A stretch of 27,643 bases of DNA from JACVRW01 sp035645115 (GCA_035645115.1 DASQNF010000020.1:1-27643); one strand, 5' to 3'. Shown: positions 1-8,224, numbered from the stretch's first letter. A program made the numbers and translations. The notes: generated from the sequence alone by a model not told the origin.

Positions 1-92
1 TGCCGATCCACGTCTTCAACATGGACGACGAGCGCAACATCGACCGGATAGTGTCCGGCGAGCGCGTTGGAACCGTGGTGAGGAGCGGATGA
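1..92 (+). CDS. pyrH: UMP kinase, C-terminal end (partial)
   Basis: Only the last 29 codons are in the window, read from position 3 to the TGA at 90-92. The tail reads PIHVFNMDDERNIDRIVSG and so on, which matches the C-terminal end of bacterial UMP kinase (UMP to UDP, pyrimidine nucleotide synthesis). Its stop overlaps the frr ATG at 89-91 by four bases (ATGA). pyrH immediately before frr is the usual bacterial order, which supports the call. The 5' part lies outside the window, so catalytic residues cannot be checked. Confidence 0.85.
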   Translation, partial: PIHVFNMDDERNIDRIVSGERVGTVVRSG

Positions 93-658
93 TCGACGAT
101 GTGCTGAAGGACTTCCTGGACGACGCCAAGGACCGCATGCACAAGTCCGTGGAGGCCACCAGGGGCGAGTTCGCGACGGTTCGCACCGGGCGCGCCTCGC
201 CGCACCTGCTCGACCGCATCGAGGTGGACTACTACGGCGCAAGGACGCCGCTCCGCCAGCTCGCGCAGGTATCTGCGAGCGAGGCCCGGCTCCTCACGAT
301 CACGCCGTACGACAGGAACTCGATCAAGGCGATCGAGAAGGCCATCCTCGAGTCCGACGTGGGGCTGACGCCCTCCAACGACGGCCAGCTGATCCGCCTC
401 CAGATCCCCGACCTCACCGAGGAGCGCCGCAAGGAGCTCGTCAAGGTCGTCCACGGGATCGCCGAGCAGGGCCGGGTCTCGGTTCGCAACGTCCGCCGCG
501 ACGTCATGCACGACCTGCGCGAGCTGAAGAAGGAGGGCGAGGTGGGCTCCGACGACGAGCACCGCGCCGAGGACGCCCTGCAGAAGCTCACCGACGCGCA
601 CGTCGGCGAGATCGACACGGCGCTGGCCGGCAAGGAAGAGGAAATCCTCGAGGTGTGA
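89..658 (+). CDS. frr: Ribosome recycling factor
   Basis: This 189-aa protein is close to the usual length of about 185 aa for RRF, which with EF-G splits post-termination ribosomes in the cytoplasm. Family features are visible: the central RTGRASPHLLDRIEVDYYG stretch, the ITPYDRNSIKAIEKAI helix, and the C-terminal helical RRDVMHDLRELKKEG region. The ATG at 89 has a GAGGAG Shine-Dalgarno sequence at about 80-85 and overlaps the pyrH stop by four bases. Its own stop overlaps the GTG of uppS by four bases, so pyrH, frr and uppS look translationally coupled. Confidence 0.97.
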   Translation: MIDDVLKDFLDDAKDRMHKSVEATRGEFATVRTGRASPHLLDRIEVDYYGARTPLRQLAQVSASEARLLTITPYDRNSIKAIEKAILESDVGLTPSNDGQLIRLQIPDLTEERRKELVKVVHGIAEQGRVSVRNVRRDVMHDLRELKKEGEVGSDDEHRAEDALQKLTDAHVGEIDTALAGKEEEILEV

Positions 659-1326
659 GCTCGTCCCAGGCGCGCTACGTCGCCATCATCACGGACGGCA
701 ACGGGCGCTGGGCGGAGCGTCAGGGGCTTCCGCCGCTGGCGGGCCATCAGGCCGGTGCGGACGTGGTCAAGGCGCGCCTGCGCGACGCCGTCGAGCTCGG
801 CGTCGAGGAGCTCACGGTCTACTCGTTCTCGACCGAGAACTGGACCCGCCCGCGCGCCGAGGTCGACGGCCTGATGAAGATGTTCGCCGAGCGAATCGAC
901 CGCGAGACGCCGGAGCTCCACGAGCAGGGCGTTCGGATGCGCTTCATCGGGCGCCGGTCCGGCCTCGACCGCGAGCTCGTCCGGCGCATCGAGTGGGCGG
1001 AGGAGCGGACCGCCGGCAACGACCGGATCACGCTGTTCGTGGCCTTCAACTACGGCGGCAGGGCGGAGATAGTGGACGCCGCACGAGCCTTCCAGGGGGA
1101 GACCGAGGAGGAGTTCCGGCGTCACCTCTACGCCCCCGACATGCACGATCCCGACCTGCTCATCCGGACGAGCGGCGAGCTGCGGATCTCCAACTACCTG
1201 CTCTGGCAGCTCGCCTACGCCGAGTTCGTGTTCCGCGACGAGCTGTGGCCGGACTTCGCCCGGGAGACGTTCGAGGCGGCGCTGGAGGAGTACGCCGCCC
1301 GCAGGCGCCGGTTCGGGGCTCGCTAG
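655..1326 (+). CDS. uppS: Isoprenyl transferase (undecaprenyl diphosphate synthase type)
   Basis: This cis-prenyltransferase condenses isopentenyl diphosphate onto an allylic primer to make the long-chain carrier lipid for cell-wall synthesis. At 223 aa it is slightly short for the family (about 230-250). The catalytic ITDGNGRW motif is at residues 12-19 with Asp14, followed by GHQAG, the STENWTRP loop and the C-terminal RTSGELRISNYLLWQ signature. The GTG start overlaps the frr stop by four bases. Chain length (C55 or shorter) cannot be read from the sequence. The neighbours dxr and ispG make the C5 precursors it uses. Confidence 0.94.
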   Translation: MSSSQARYVAIITDGNGRWAERQGLPPLAGHQAGADVVKARLRDAVELGVEELTVYSFSTENWTRPRAEVDGLMKMFAERIDRETPELHEQGVRMRFIGRRSGLDRELVRRIEWAEERTAGNDRITLFVAFNYGGRAEIVDAARAFQGETEEEFRRHLYAPDMHDPDLLIRTSGELRISNYLLWQLAYAEFVFRDELWPDFARETFEAALEEYAARRRRFGAR

Positions 1327-1329
1327 CGG

Positions 1330-2157
1330 ATGGCCGCGACGCGCGAGCCGCGCAGGCGCGGCGGCTCCGACCTCGGCGCCCGCGTGGCGGTGGCGATCCC
1401 GGCGATCGCGTTCGCGATCTTCATCGTCACGCAGGGCGGCGAGATCTTCGCGCTCGGGCTGCTGGCGCTCGGCGTGCTGGCGCTCGGGGAGCTGTACTCG
1501 CTGATGGGCCGCGTGCAGCCGGCGCGCCTGGCCGGCTTCCTGACGCTCGCCGCGCTGCTCGCCGCCGCTCTCTACGGCGAGCCCAGGCACGTGGTGATGG
1601 TGCTGGTGGCGGGCTTCCCGGTGACCTTCCTGCTCGCGATGGGCAGGCCGCGGCGCGAGCACGTCTCCTGGGCGATCGCGGCAACGATGTTCGGGGTCCT
1701 CTGGATCGGTGTCGCGATGGCGCACGCGATCTGGCTGCGCGAGACCCCGCACGGGGACGGGCTCGTGATCGGCGTGTTGATCGGGACCTTCGTGGGCGAC
1801 ACCTTCGCCTACTTCGGGGGGCGCTTCTACGGCCGCACCCCGCTAGCCCCGCAGATCTCGCCGAACAAGACGCTCGAGGGGCTCGTGGCGGGGTTCGTCG
1901 GCGCGACGCTCGCCGTATGGTTCGCGGGCCTCTACCAGGACTGGCTGACCGGGCCGCACGCGCTGCTGCTCGGCGCGGTCGTCGCTTTTGCCGCGCCTGT
2001 GGGCGACCTCTTCGAGTCGATGATCAAGCGCGACCTCGAGGTCAAGGACACCGGTCGCCTGTTCGGGGCGCACGGGGGCGTGCTCGACCGGCTCGACGCC
2101 GCGCTCTTCACGATCCCGGCGGCCTACTACGCCGCGGTTGCGCTGGGCTACGGATGA
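1330..2157 (+). CDS. cdsA: Phosphatidate cytidylyltransferase
   Basis: CdsA converts phosphatidic acid and CTP to CDP-diacylglycerol, the branch point for membrane phospholipids. The 275-aa protein is almost entirely hydrophobic, with roughly seven or eight membrane segments. Near the C-terminus it carries the family signature SMIKRDLEVKDTGRLF followed by GAHGG (consensus S-x-x-K-R-x4-K-D ... H-G-G). It starts 3 nt after the uppS stop; no clear Shine-Dalgarno sequence is visible, so coupling to uppS is likely. The CDP-alcohol phosphatidyltransferase at 8206 would use its product. Confidence 0.95.
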   Translation: MAATREPRRRGGSDLGARVAVAIPAIAFAIFIVTQGGEIFALGLLALGVLALGELYSLMGRVQPARLAGFLTLAALLAAALYGEPRHVVMVLVAGFPVTFLLAMGRPRREHVSWAIAATMFGVLWIGVAMAHAIWLRETPHGDGLVIGVLIGTFVGDTFAYFGGRFYGRTPLAPQISPNKTLEGLVAGFVGATLAVWFAGLYQDWLTGPHALLLGAVVAFAAPVGDLFESMIKRDLEVKDTGRLFGAHGGVLDRLDAALFTIPAAYYAAVALGYG

Positions 2158-2181
2158 CCTGCCGGCGGCTGAGGGGCCTCC

Positions 2182-2197
2182 TACACTCGGTCTGGTG
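2182..2197 (+). promoter_or_regulatory. Predicted leaderless promoter of dxr
   Basis: TACACT at 2182-2187 fits a -10 hexamer and is followed by 7 nt and the GTG at 2195. No Shine-Dalgarno sequence precedes the GTG, so transcription probably starts at or very near the start codon. No clear -35 is seen. This promoter would allow dxr-rseP expression apart from the upstream operon. Confidence 0.5.
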
Positions 2198-3358
2198 CGC
2201 AGGGTCCTCATAGTCGGCTCGACCGGCTCGATCGGCACGCAGGCACTCGACGTGGTCGAGCGCTCCGCCGAGCTCGAGATCGTGGGCCTCGCGGCGGCAT
2301 CGAGCTGGGAGCTGATGCTGGAGCAGGCCGCGGCCCACGGGGTCCGGCGCGTGGCGCTCGCCGACCCCGACGCGGCCGCCAGGGCCGCCGAGCACTCGTC
2401 CGGCGTCCAGGTGCTCGCCGGCGCCGAGGGGCTCGTGGAGCTGATCACCGAGTCCGACTGCGACCTGGTCCTGAACGCGCTCGTCGGCTCAGCCGGGCTC
2501 GGGCCGACCGTGGCGACGCTCGGGGAGGGCATCGACCTCGCGCTCGCCAACAAGGAGAGCCTCGTGGTGGGTGGTGAGCTCGTGATGGCGCTCGCCGAGG
2601 CCACGGGCGCCCAGCTCGTCCCGGTGGACTCGGAGCACTCTGCGCTCCACCAGCTGATCGAGCGGGAGCGCCCGGGCACGGTCGACCGGCTCGTGCTCAC
2701 CGCCAGCGGCGGGCCGTTCCGCGGCCGCACGGACCTCGACGGCGTGACGCGCGAGCAGGCGCTCGCACACCCGACGTGGGAGATGGGCGGCAAGATCACG
2801 ATCGACTCGGCCACCCTCATGAACAAGGGACTCGAGCTGATCGAGGCCCACCACCTGTTCGGCGTGCCCTACGAGCGCATCGACGTGGTGGTCCACCCGC
2901 AGTCGATCGTCCACGCCCTCGTCCACCTGAACGACGGCGCCTCGCTCGCGCACCTCGGCTACCCCGACATGCGCGTGCCGATCTCCTACGCGCTCCACTA
3001 CCCCGAGCGCGTCGACGTCCCGGTTCGAACACTCGACCTCGTGGAGCTCGGCACGCTCAGCTTCGAGGCCCCCGACCCGGACACCTTCGCCTGCCTGCGC
3101 CTGGCGCGCGAGGCCGCCGAGGCCGGCGGCACGGCGCCCTGCGTCCTGAACGCCGCCAACGAGGTGGCGGTGCACGCGTTCCTGCGCGGGGAGCTGTCGT
3201 TCACGAACATCGCCGGCGTGATCGAGTCGACGCTGTCCGAGCTGCCGGCGCGCCCCGTCCGGCATTTCAGCGACCTCTACGGCGCCGACGCCGAGGCGCG
3301 CGAGGTGGCGCGTGGCAAGGCGCGGCCGAGCGCGAGGCCGAGGGCCGAGCGCGCGTGA
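2195..3358 (+). CDS. dxr: 1-deoxy-D-xylulose 5-phosphate reductoisomerase
   Basis: Dxr (IspC) makes 2-C-methyl-D-erythritol 4-phosphate, the committed step of the MEP isoprenoid pathway. From the GTG at 2195 the protein is 387 aa, the normal length. The NADPH-binding GSTGSIGTQALDVV motif starts at residue 8. LANKES, VPVDSEHSA, ASGGPFRG and the HPTWEMGGKITIDSATLMNKG substrate and metal region follow. An in-frame TTG at 2138 is possible, but it overlaps cdsA and would add a non-conserved extension; the -10 element at 2182 favours 2195. The C-terminus is rich in Arg and Ala. Its stop overlaps rseP by four bases. Confidence 0.95.
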   Translation: MRRVLIVGSTGSIGTQALDVVERSAELEIVGLAAASSWELMLEQAAAHGVRRVALADPDAAARAAEHSSGVQVLAGAEGLVELITESDCDLVLNALVGSAGLGPTVATLGEGIDLALANKESLVVGGELVMALAEATGAQLVPVDSEHSALHQLIERERPGTVDRLVLTASGGPFRGRTDLDGVTREQALAHPTWEMGGKITIDSATLMNKGLELIEAHHLFGVPYERIDVVVHPQSIVHALVHLNDGASLAHLGYPDMRVPISYALHYPERVDVPVRTLDLVELGTLSFEAPDPDTFACLRLAREAAEAGGTAPCVLNAANEVAVHAFLRGELSFTNIAGVIESTLSELPARPVRHFSDLYGADAEAREVARGKARPSARPRAERA

Positions 3359-4434
3359 GCTGGTTCCTCGCGTTTGTCGGCTTCGCCCTGCTCGTGATCC
3401 TCCACGAGCTCGGCCACTTCTGGGCCGCCAAGGCCGTGGGCATGCGGGTGGAGAAGTTCTCGCTGTTCTTCCCGCCCACGCTGTTCAGCCGCAAGTTCGG
3501 GGAGACCGTGTACGCGGTGGGCGCGATCCCCGCGGGCGGCTACGTGAAGATCAGCGGGATGAACCCGGACGAGGACCTCCCCGACGAGGTCCGCACCCGG
3601 GCCTACTACGCGCAGCCGGTCTGGAAGCGGATCGTGGTGATCGCAGCCGGGCCGGCGATGAACCTGCTGCTCGCGTTCGTGCTGCTGCTGGTGTTCTTCG
3701 CGGCCATCGGGCCCACCACCGGCTCGCGAACGGTCGGGACCGTCGAGGCGGGCTACCCGGCAGCGGGGGTGCTCGAGCCGGGCGACCGGCTCGTGGCGGT
3801 GGACGGCCGGCGCGGGACGCCGGTGGAGCTCTCGAAGCGAATCGCCGGGCACCGGTGCGCGGAGCGGCCGCCCACCCGGCGCTGCCGGGCCGCGCAGCCC
3901 GCGAGCGTCACGGTCGAGCGGGACGGGCGCGAGCGCAGCTTCGAGCTCACGCCGATCTACGACCCCGTGGCCGAGCGCACGCGGCTGGGCTTCAGCTACG
4001 CGGAGGGCCCGCGGGCCGCGCTCCCGTTCGAAGAGGCGCTCGACGTGACGGCCGACCGCTTCTGGTACATCACCAAGGCGACGCTCGAGCTGCCGGCGCG
4101 CCTGGTCGACTCCGAGAAGCGCAAGGAGATCGCCGGGGTGGTCGGCTCCTACGAGGTCACCCGCCAGACGATCCTCAACGACATCGCCGAGGTCATCGGG
4201 ATCCTCGCGATCATCTCGCTCTCGCTCGCCATCGTGAACCTGTTCCCGTTCCTCCCGCTCGACGGCGGTCACATCTTCTGGGCGATCGTGGAGAAGGTGC
4301 GGCGCAAGCCGGTGGCGTTCAGCGTGATGGAGCGCGCCGGCGTGGTGGGCTTCATGCTCGTGATCCTGATTTTCCTGGTCGGCCTCTCGAACGACATCGA
4401 CAGGCTGAGCGGCGAGGGCTTCCAGGTCCGTTAG
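3355..4434 (+). CDS. rseP: Site-2 membrane metalloprotease RseP/MucP type
   Basis: This 359-aa intramembrane zinc protease probably cleaves membrane-bound regulators such as anti-sigma factors. HELGH lies at residues 17-21 inside the first membrane segment and the third metal-ligand motif LPLDGGH at about 301-306. A PDZ-like domain (roughly 125-200) follows the second membrane segment, and a last segment is at about 330-345. The PDZ region has an insertion with Cys168 and Cys177, which could form an extracytoplasmic disulfide. The GTG start overlaps the dxr stop (GTGA). The order cdsA-dxr-rseP is common in bacteria. The RskA-like membrane protein at 12496 is a conceivable substrate, but that is inference only. 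Confidence 0.93.
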   Translation: MSWFLAFVGFALLVILHELGHFWAAKAVGMRVEKFSLFFPPTLFSRKFGETVYAVGAIPAGGYVKISGMNPDEDLPDEVRTRAYYAQPVWKRIVVIAAGPAMNLLLAFVLLLVFFAAIGPTTGSRTVGTVEAGYPAAGVLEPGDRLVAVDGRRGTPVELSKRIAGHRCAERPPTRRCRAAQPASVTVERDGRERSFELTPIYDPVAERTRLGFSYAEGPRAALPFEEALDVTADRFWYITKATLELPARLVDSEKRKEIAGVVGSYEVTRQTILNDIAEVIGILAIISLSLAIVNLFPFLPLDGGHIFWAIVEKVRRKPVAFSVMERAGVVGFMLVILIFLVGLSNDIDRLSGEGFQVR

Positions 4435-4496
4435 CCGGCCCGCATGGGCACGGCCACCGCGGTCGGCGAGTCGCTGGCCTGGCTCCTCGTCGTCGC

Positions 4497-4949
4497 TCAG
4501 GCCAACGCGCCGTCGGGCACGAACCAGCGCTGATCGAGCTCGCCGGCGGCTGCGATGCGCGCGTAGTCCCGGTCGTAGTGCACGAGCGGCACGGCCGCCG
4601 ACTCCGCGGCAGCGGAGAGCAGCAGATCGGCCGCCTTCACACGCCGATGATCACCTTCGGGCGCGAGCGCCAGCTGGAGCTCCCGTGCTCTGCGCCACAG
4701 CCCCTCCGGCATCGGGACCGACTCGAAGGCGGCGAGCCGCGCGGCGAGCTCACGAGCGCGGCTCTCGTTCGCCGCGAGGCGGACCAATTCCAGCACCACG
4801 AGCTCGCAGATCAGCACCCTGCCGGTGGCGACCTGCTCGTTGAACCAGCGCGCCAGCCCAGGAAAGCGCCGGTCGCGCGCCCAGGTCCAGACGCCCGTGT
4901 CGAACAGCGCCGGCCGCTCGAGCCGGACGGGCTCGGGCGCTGCGCTCAC
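4497..4949 (-). CDS. vapC: VapC-type PIN-domain ribonuclease toxin
   Basis: This 150-aa PIN-domain protein is probably the endoribonuclease toxin of a type II toxin-antitoxin pair. The acidic metal-binding residues expected of PIN domains are visible: Asp in PALFDTGVW near the N-terminus, Glu in ICELVVLELVR, Asp in VKAADLLLSAAAE and Asp in LVHYDRDYARIA. The GTG start at 4949 overlaps the vapB stop by four bases (GTGA), which is typical for translationally coupled antitoxin-toxin pairs. The pair lies antisense to the flanking rseP and ispG genes. The RNA target cannot be inferred. Confidence 0.88.
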   Translation of the reverse strand: MSAAPEPVRLERPALFDTGVWTWARDRRFPGLARWFNEQVATGRVLICELVVLELVRLAANESRARELAARLAAFESVPMPEGLWRRARELQLALAPEGDHRRVKAADLLLSAAAESAAVPLVHYDRDYARIAAAGELDQRWFVPDGALA

Positions 4950-5143
4950 CCGGACCGGCGGCCTTCCTCGACCTCCGCGGGGGTGCCGTCCAGATCTCGG
5001 GTCACGTCGAACTCGGCCAGTACGCGCCGGCGGGCCACTTCGCGCAACGCGGCGTTGATCGTCGCGCTCAACCCGGTCGTCCCGAGCTCCGCCCTCGCCG
5101 TCTCGAGCGCCTCCTCGTCGACGTCCACGGTGGTGCGTGCCAT
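4946..5143 (-). CDS. vapB: VapB-type ribbon-helix-helix antitoxin
   Basis: This 65-aa protein begins MARTTVDVDEEALETARAELG and continues with SATINAALREVARRR, the usual arrangement of VapB antitoxins: an N-terminal DNA-binding ribbon-helix-helix and a C-terminal toxin-binding tail. It should neutralise the VapC next to it and repress their shared promoter. Two further in-frame ATGs lie upstream at 5149 and 5152. I chose the ATG at 5143 because a -10-like TACTGT ends 7 nt before it and the conserved N-terminus starts there. Its stop overlaps the vapC start. Confidence 0.87.
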   Translation of the reverse strand: MARTTVDVDEEALETARAELGTTGLSATINAALREVARRRVLAEFDVTRDLDGTPAEVEEGRRSG

Positions 5144-5178
5144 CCGCATCACAGTAGCGCATCATTCATGTGCTGTGA
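5141..5178 (-). promoter_or_regulatory. Predicted vapBC leaderless promoter with possible operator repeat
   Basis: On the minus strand TACTGT (5156-5151) is followed by 7 nt and the vapB ATG at 5143. A 6-bp inverted repeat, TCACAG at 5149-5154 and CTGTGA at 5173-5178, flanks and overlaps this -10. That would suit autoregulation by VapB/VapC, but the arms are short and could be chance. Confidence 0.4.
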
Positions 5179-5206
5179 GGCATCAGGTTGGCCAGGGCCG
5201 CGCCGC

Positions 5207-5222
5207 TACCCTGTCTGTGATG
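5207..5222 (+). promoter_or_regulatory. Predicted leaderless promoter of ispG
   Basis: TACCCT at 5207-5212 is followed by exactly 7 nt and the ispG ATG at 5220; no Shine-Dalgarno sequence is present. A -35 cannot be assigned with confidence. The element is divergent from the vapBC promoter about 50 bp away. Confidence 0.5.
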
Positions 5223-6515
5223 GCTTCCAAGCGCCAGATCCGGGTCGGCGACGTCCCGATCGGCGGCGGCGCGCCCGTCGCCGTGCAGTCGATGACGAAG
5301 ACCGAGACGGCCGACTTCGAGGCGACCATCCGCCAGATCCACGCGATCGCTGACGCGGGCGGGGACCTCGTGCGCTGCGCCGTGCCGCGCGACGAGGACG
5401 TGCGCGCGCTCGCCAGGATCGTCCAGGAGTCGCCGATCCCGGTGATAGCGGACATCCACTTCAACCACACGCTCGCGCTCAAGGCGATCGACGCCGGCGC
5501 GCATTGCATCCGCATCAACCCCGGCAACATCGGCGGCTTCGAGAAGGCCGGCGAGGTGGTGGAGAAGGCGCGTGCCGCCGGGGTGCCGATGCGCATCGGG
5601 GTGAACTCCGGCTCGCTGCCCAAGCACCTGCACCCGCTCGAGAAGGAGAACCCGGTCGAGGCGCTCGTGGCCGCCGCGATCGAGCACGTGGGGCTGATGG
5701 AGCGGCTCGGCTTCGAGGACTTCAAGGTCTCGGTCAAGTCCACGAACGTCCCCAACACGATCGCCTCCAACCGGCTGCTCTCGGAGAAGATCGACAACCC
5801 GCTGCACCTCGGCATCACCGAGGCGGGCACGAAGTGGTCGGGTTCGCTCAAGTCCGCGGTCGGGCTCGGCACACTGCTGGCCGACGGGATCGGCGACACG
5901 ATCCGGATATCGCTCTCCACCTTCCACGCGGAGGAGGAGGTGAAGGTCGCCTGGGAGATCCTCAAGGCGCTGAAGCTGCGCGAGCGCGGCCCGGTGCTGA
6001 TCGCCTGCCCCACCTGCGGCCGGCTCCAGTTCGACATGGACACGGTGGTGGCGGAGATCGAGGAGCGCCTGCGCGGCTACGACGACCCGATCGAGGTGGC
6101 CGTGCTCGGCTGCGCGGTCAACGGCATCGGCGAGGCCTCCAACGCGGACTTCGGGATCACCGGCGCCAAGAACGAGGGCCTCATCTTCGCCCACGGCAAG
6201 CCGATCAGGAAGGTGCCGCAGGACGACCTCGTGGACGCGCTCTTCCGTGAGATCGACAAGTCGATCGACAGCGGCAAGGTGCTCGTGGACGAGCACGAGG
6301 CCGCCGCCGGCGCCGCCTGGCTCTCCAAGATCGAGGAGGAGAACGCGGGCGAGCTTACCCCGGAGCGGATCGCGGCGATGGAGGCCGCGGCGGTGAGCGA
6401 GGACGCGCTCGGGAACGGCGAGGCGCTGCCGATGGCCGGGGCGCCCAAGGCCAAGCGCATCCCGCTCGACGAGGCAGCCTCGCCCACGGCCGGTCGCCGC
6501 TTCACACGCGCGTAG
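5220..6515 (+). CDS. ispG: 4-hydroxy-3-methylbut-2-en-1-yl diphosphate synthase
   Basis: IspG (GcpE) reduces methylerythritol cyclodiphosphate to HMBPP in the MEP pathway using a [4Fe-4S] cluster. The TIM-barrel part holds VQSMTKTETAD, DIHFNHTLAL and RINPGNIG. The cluster-binding part has CPTCGRLQFD and VLGCAVNGIGEA, followed by FGITGAKNEG with the cluster-ligand Glu. At 431 aa it is longer than the usual 360-390 aa; about 60 residues after the conserved core form an acidic, Ala-rich tail of unknown role. An in-frame GTG directly upstream at 5217 is an alternative start, but the -10 spacing favours 5220. Two steps of the same pathway, dxr and ispG, are separated here only by rseP and vapBC. 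Confidence 0.96.
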   Translation: MASKRQIRVGDVPIGGGAPVAVQSMTKTETADFEATIRQIHAIADAGGDLVRCAVPRDEDVRALARIVQESPIPVIADIHFNHTLALKAIDAGAHCIRINPGNIGGFEKAGEVVEKARAAGVPMRIGVNSGSLPKHLHPLEKENPVEALVAAAIEHVGLMERLGFEDFKVSVKSTNVPNTIASNRLLSEKIDNPLHLGITEAGTKWSGSLKSAVGLGTLLADGIGDTIRISLSTFHAEEEVKVAWEILKALKLRERGPVLIACPTCGRLQFDMDTVVAEIEERLRGYDDPIEVAVLGCAVNGIGEASNADFGITGAKNEGLIFAHGKPIRKVPQDDLVDALFREIDKSIDSGKVLVDEHEAAAGAAWLSKIEEENAGELTPERIAAMEAAAVSEDALGNGEALPMAGAPKAKRIPLDEAASPTAGRRFTRA

Positions 6516-6529
6516 ACTCGCGCCCCGTG
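6513..6529 (+). promoter_or_regulatory. Predicted leaderless promoter of proS
   Basis: TAGACT at 6513-6518 is followed by 8 nt and the proS GTG at 6527. The hexamer overlaps the TAG stop of ispG, and no Shine-Dalgarno sequence is visible. Confidence 0.45.
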
Positions 6530-8224
6530 ACGCGGCTCTCGCGCTACTTCCTGCCCACCGTCAAGGAGGCGCCCGCGGACGCCGAGGCGGTGTCCCACCG
6601 GCTGATCGTCCGGGCCGGCCTCGCGCGCCAGCTGAGCGCCGGGCTGTGGACGTTCCTGCCGGCGGGCTGGCGGGTCCACCGCAAGGTGGAGCAGGTGATC
6701 CGCGAGGAGCTCGACGCGATCGGCGCGGGCGAGATGCTCATGCCGGTGCTGCAGCCGGCGGAGCTCTGGAGGCGAAGCGGGCGCTACGAGATCGACGAGC
6801 TGTTCAAGCTCCAGGACCGTCGCGGCGCCGAGCTGGTGCTTGCGATGACCCACGAGGAGAACCTGACCTTCCACGTCTCGCGCGAGGTGCGCTCCTACCG
6901 CGACCTGCCGAGGCTGCTCTACCATTTCCAGACCAAGGAGCGCGACGAGCCGCGGCCGCGCGCCGGCCTGCTGCGCACGCGCGAGTTCATCATGAAGGAC
7001 TCCTACTCCTTCGACCGCGACGCCGGGGGCCTCGACGAGTCCTACGGCCTCCACATCAAGGCCTACGACCGGATCTTCGAGCGGGCGGGCCTCGAGTGGT
7101 ATCGCGTGGAGTCCGACGTCGGGATGATGGGCGGCCTCGGCGCGCACGAGTACATGGCGCCCTGCGCGGCGGGGGAGAACGAGGTGGCGCTCTCGGATGC
7201 GGGCTACGCCGCCAACGTCGAGATCGCGAGCGCCACGCCCCAGCGGGTGGACGGACTGCCCGCGCAGGCGCCCGCGCCCGCCCGGGCAGAGACGCCCGGC
7301 GCCACCACGATCGACGCCGTGGCCGGCCAGCTCGGCGTGCCGGCCGGCGCGCTGATCAAGGCGATGCCGGTTGTCGTCGAGGGCCGCGGCCCGCGGCTGG
7401 CGCTCGTGCGCGGCGACCACCGTCTCAACGAGATCAAGCTCCAGAACGCGCTCGGTGCGCCCTTCCGGTCCGCAGAGGCCGAGGAGGTGCGCCGCGACTT
7501 CGGCGCCGAGCCCGGCTTCATCGGCCCGATCGGCACGCGTGTGGACGTGCTCGCGGACGAGGCGCTTCGCGGCCTCGCCGGGCTCGTGACCGGCGCCAAC
7601 GAGGTGGACGTCCACCTCACCGGCGTTGAGCCCGGCCGCGACTTCCAGCCGCAGTGGGCGGACATCAGGCGCGTGGAGCCCGGCGACACCTGCCCGGGCG
7701 GGCGGCCGATCCGCGTGGAGCCTGCGATCGAGGTGGGCAACATCTTCAAGCTCGGCACCCGCTACTCGGAGCCGCTCGGCGCGCGCTACCTCGACGAGCA
7801 GGGCGCGGAGCAGCTCATCTGGATGGGCTCCTACGGGATCGGCCCCGCGCGCATCATGGCGGCCGCCATCGAGCAGTTCGCGGACGAGCAGGGAATCTCC
7901 TGGCCGCGCGCGATCGCACCCTTCGACGTGGAGCTCGTAACGCTCGGCAAGCAGGGCGAGGAGGCCCGTGAAGTGTCCGAGCGCCTCTACGAGGAGCTTC
8001 GCGAGGCCGGTCTCGGGGTGATCTACGACGACCGGTCCAGCAGCGCGGGGGAGAAGTTCGCGGACGCCGAGCTGCTCGGCTGCCCGCTGCGACTCACCGT
8101 CGGCAAGCGGAGCGTCGAGGCTGGCGAGCTCGAGGCCCAGGTGCGGCGCGGCCAGGAGAAGCGCACGCTGCCGCTCGAGGGAGCGGGCGCCGCCGCGCTG
8201 GAGCTGTGGCAGAGCCTCCCCTGA
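6527..8224 (+). CDS. proS: Prolyl-tRNA synthetase, bacterial type with editing domain
   Basis: This 565-aa class II aminoacyl-tRNA synthetase charges tRNA-Pro in the cytoplasm; the length fits the bacterial (ProS type 1) form. An N-terminal catalytic core carries the RRSGRYEIDELFKLQDRRG region and the motif 2 area YHFQTKERDEPRPRAGLLRT. An inserted YbaK-like editing domain spans about residues 230-385. Motif 3 appears as GSYGIGPARIMAA near 440-455, followed by the C-terminal anticodon-binding domain. The MEP-proS order is common in bacteria. A free-standing YbaK-type deacylase at 19106 may add to proofreading. Confidence 0.96.
   Translation: MTRLSRYFLPTVKEAPADAEAVSHRLIVRAGLARQLSAGLWTFLPAGWRVHRKVEQVIREELDAIGAGEMLMPVLQPAELWRRSGRYEIDELFKLQDRRGAELVLAMTHEENLTFHVSREVRSYRDLPRLLYHFQTKERDEPRPRAGLLRTREFIMKDSYSFDRDAGGLDESYGLHIKAYDRIFERAGLEWYRVESDVGMMGGLGAHEYMAPCAAGENEVALSDAGYAANVEIASATPQRVDGLPAQAPAPARAETPGATTIDAVAGQLGVPAGALIKAMPVVVEGRGPRLALVRGDHRLNEIKLQNALGAPFRSAEAEEVRRDFGAEPGFIGPIGTRVDVLADEALRGLAGLVTGANEVDVHLTGVEPGRDFQPQWADIRRVEPGDTCPGGRPIRVEPAIEVGNIFKLGTRYSEPLGARYLDEQGAEQLIWMGSYGIGPARIMAAAIEQFADEQGISWPRAIAPFDVELVTLGKQGEEAREVSERLYEELREAGLGVIYDDRSSSAGEKFADAELLGCPLRLTVGKRSVEAGELEAQVRRGQEKRTLPLEGAGAAALELWQSLP

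Noticed and set aside
232..1752. Long minus-strand open frame opposite frr, uppS and cdsA
   Set aside because: Arg/Glu/His-rich low-complexity translation with no recognisable domain; it is the usual GC-driven antisense frame of real plus-strand genes.
5217..5219. GTG as the ispG start
   Set aside because: It would leave only 4 nt after the -10 hexamer; the adjacent ATG gives the 7 nt seen at other genes.
3312..6515. A 1067-codon open frame joining dxr end, rseP antiframe and ispG
   Set aside because: Only the part from 5220 is a real protein (IspG). The rest is an out-of-frame translation of rseP and of the antisense of vapBC.
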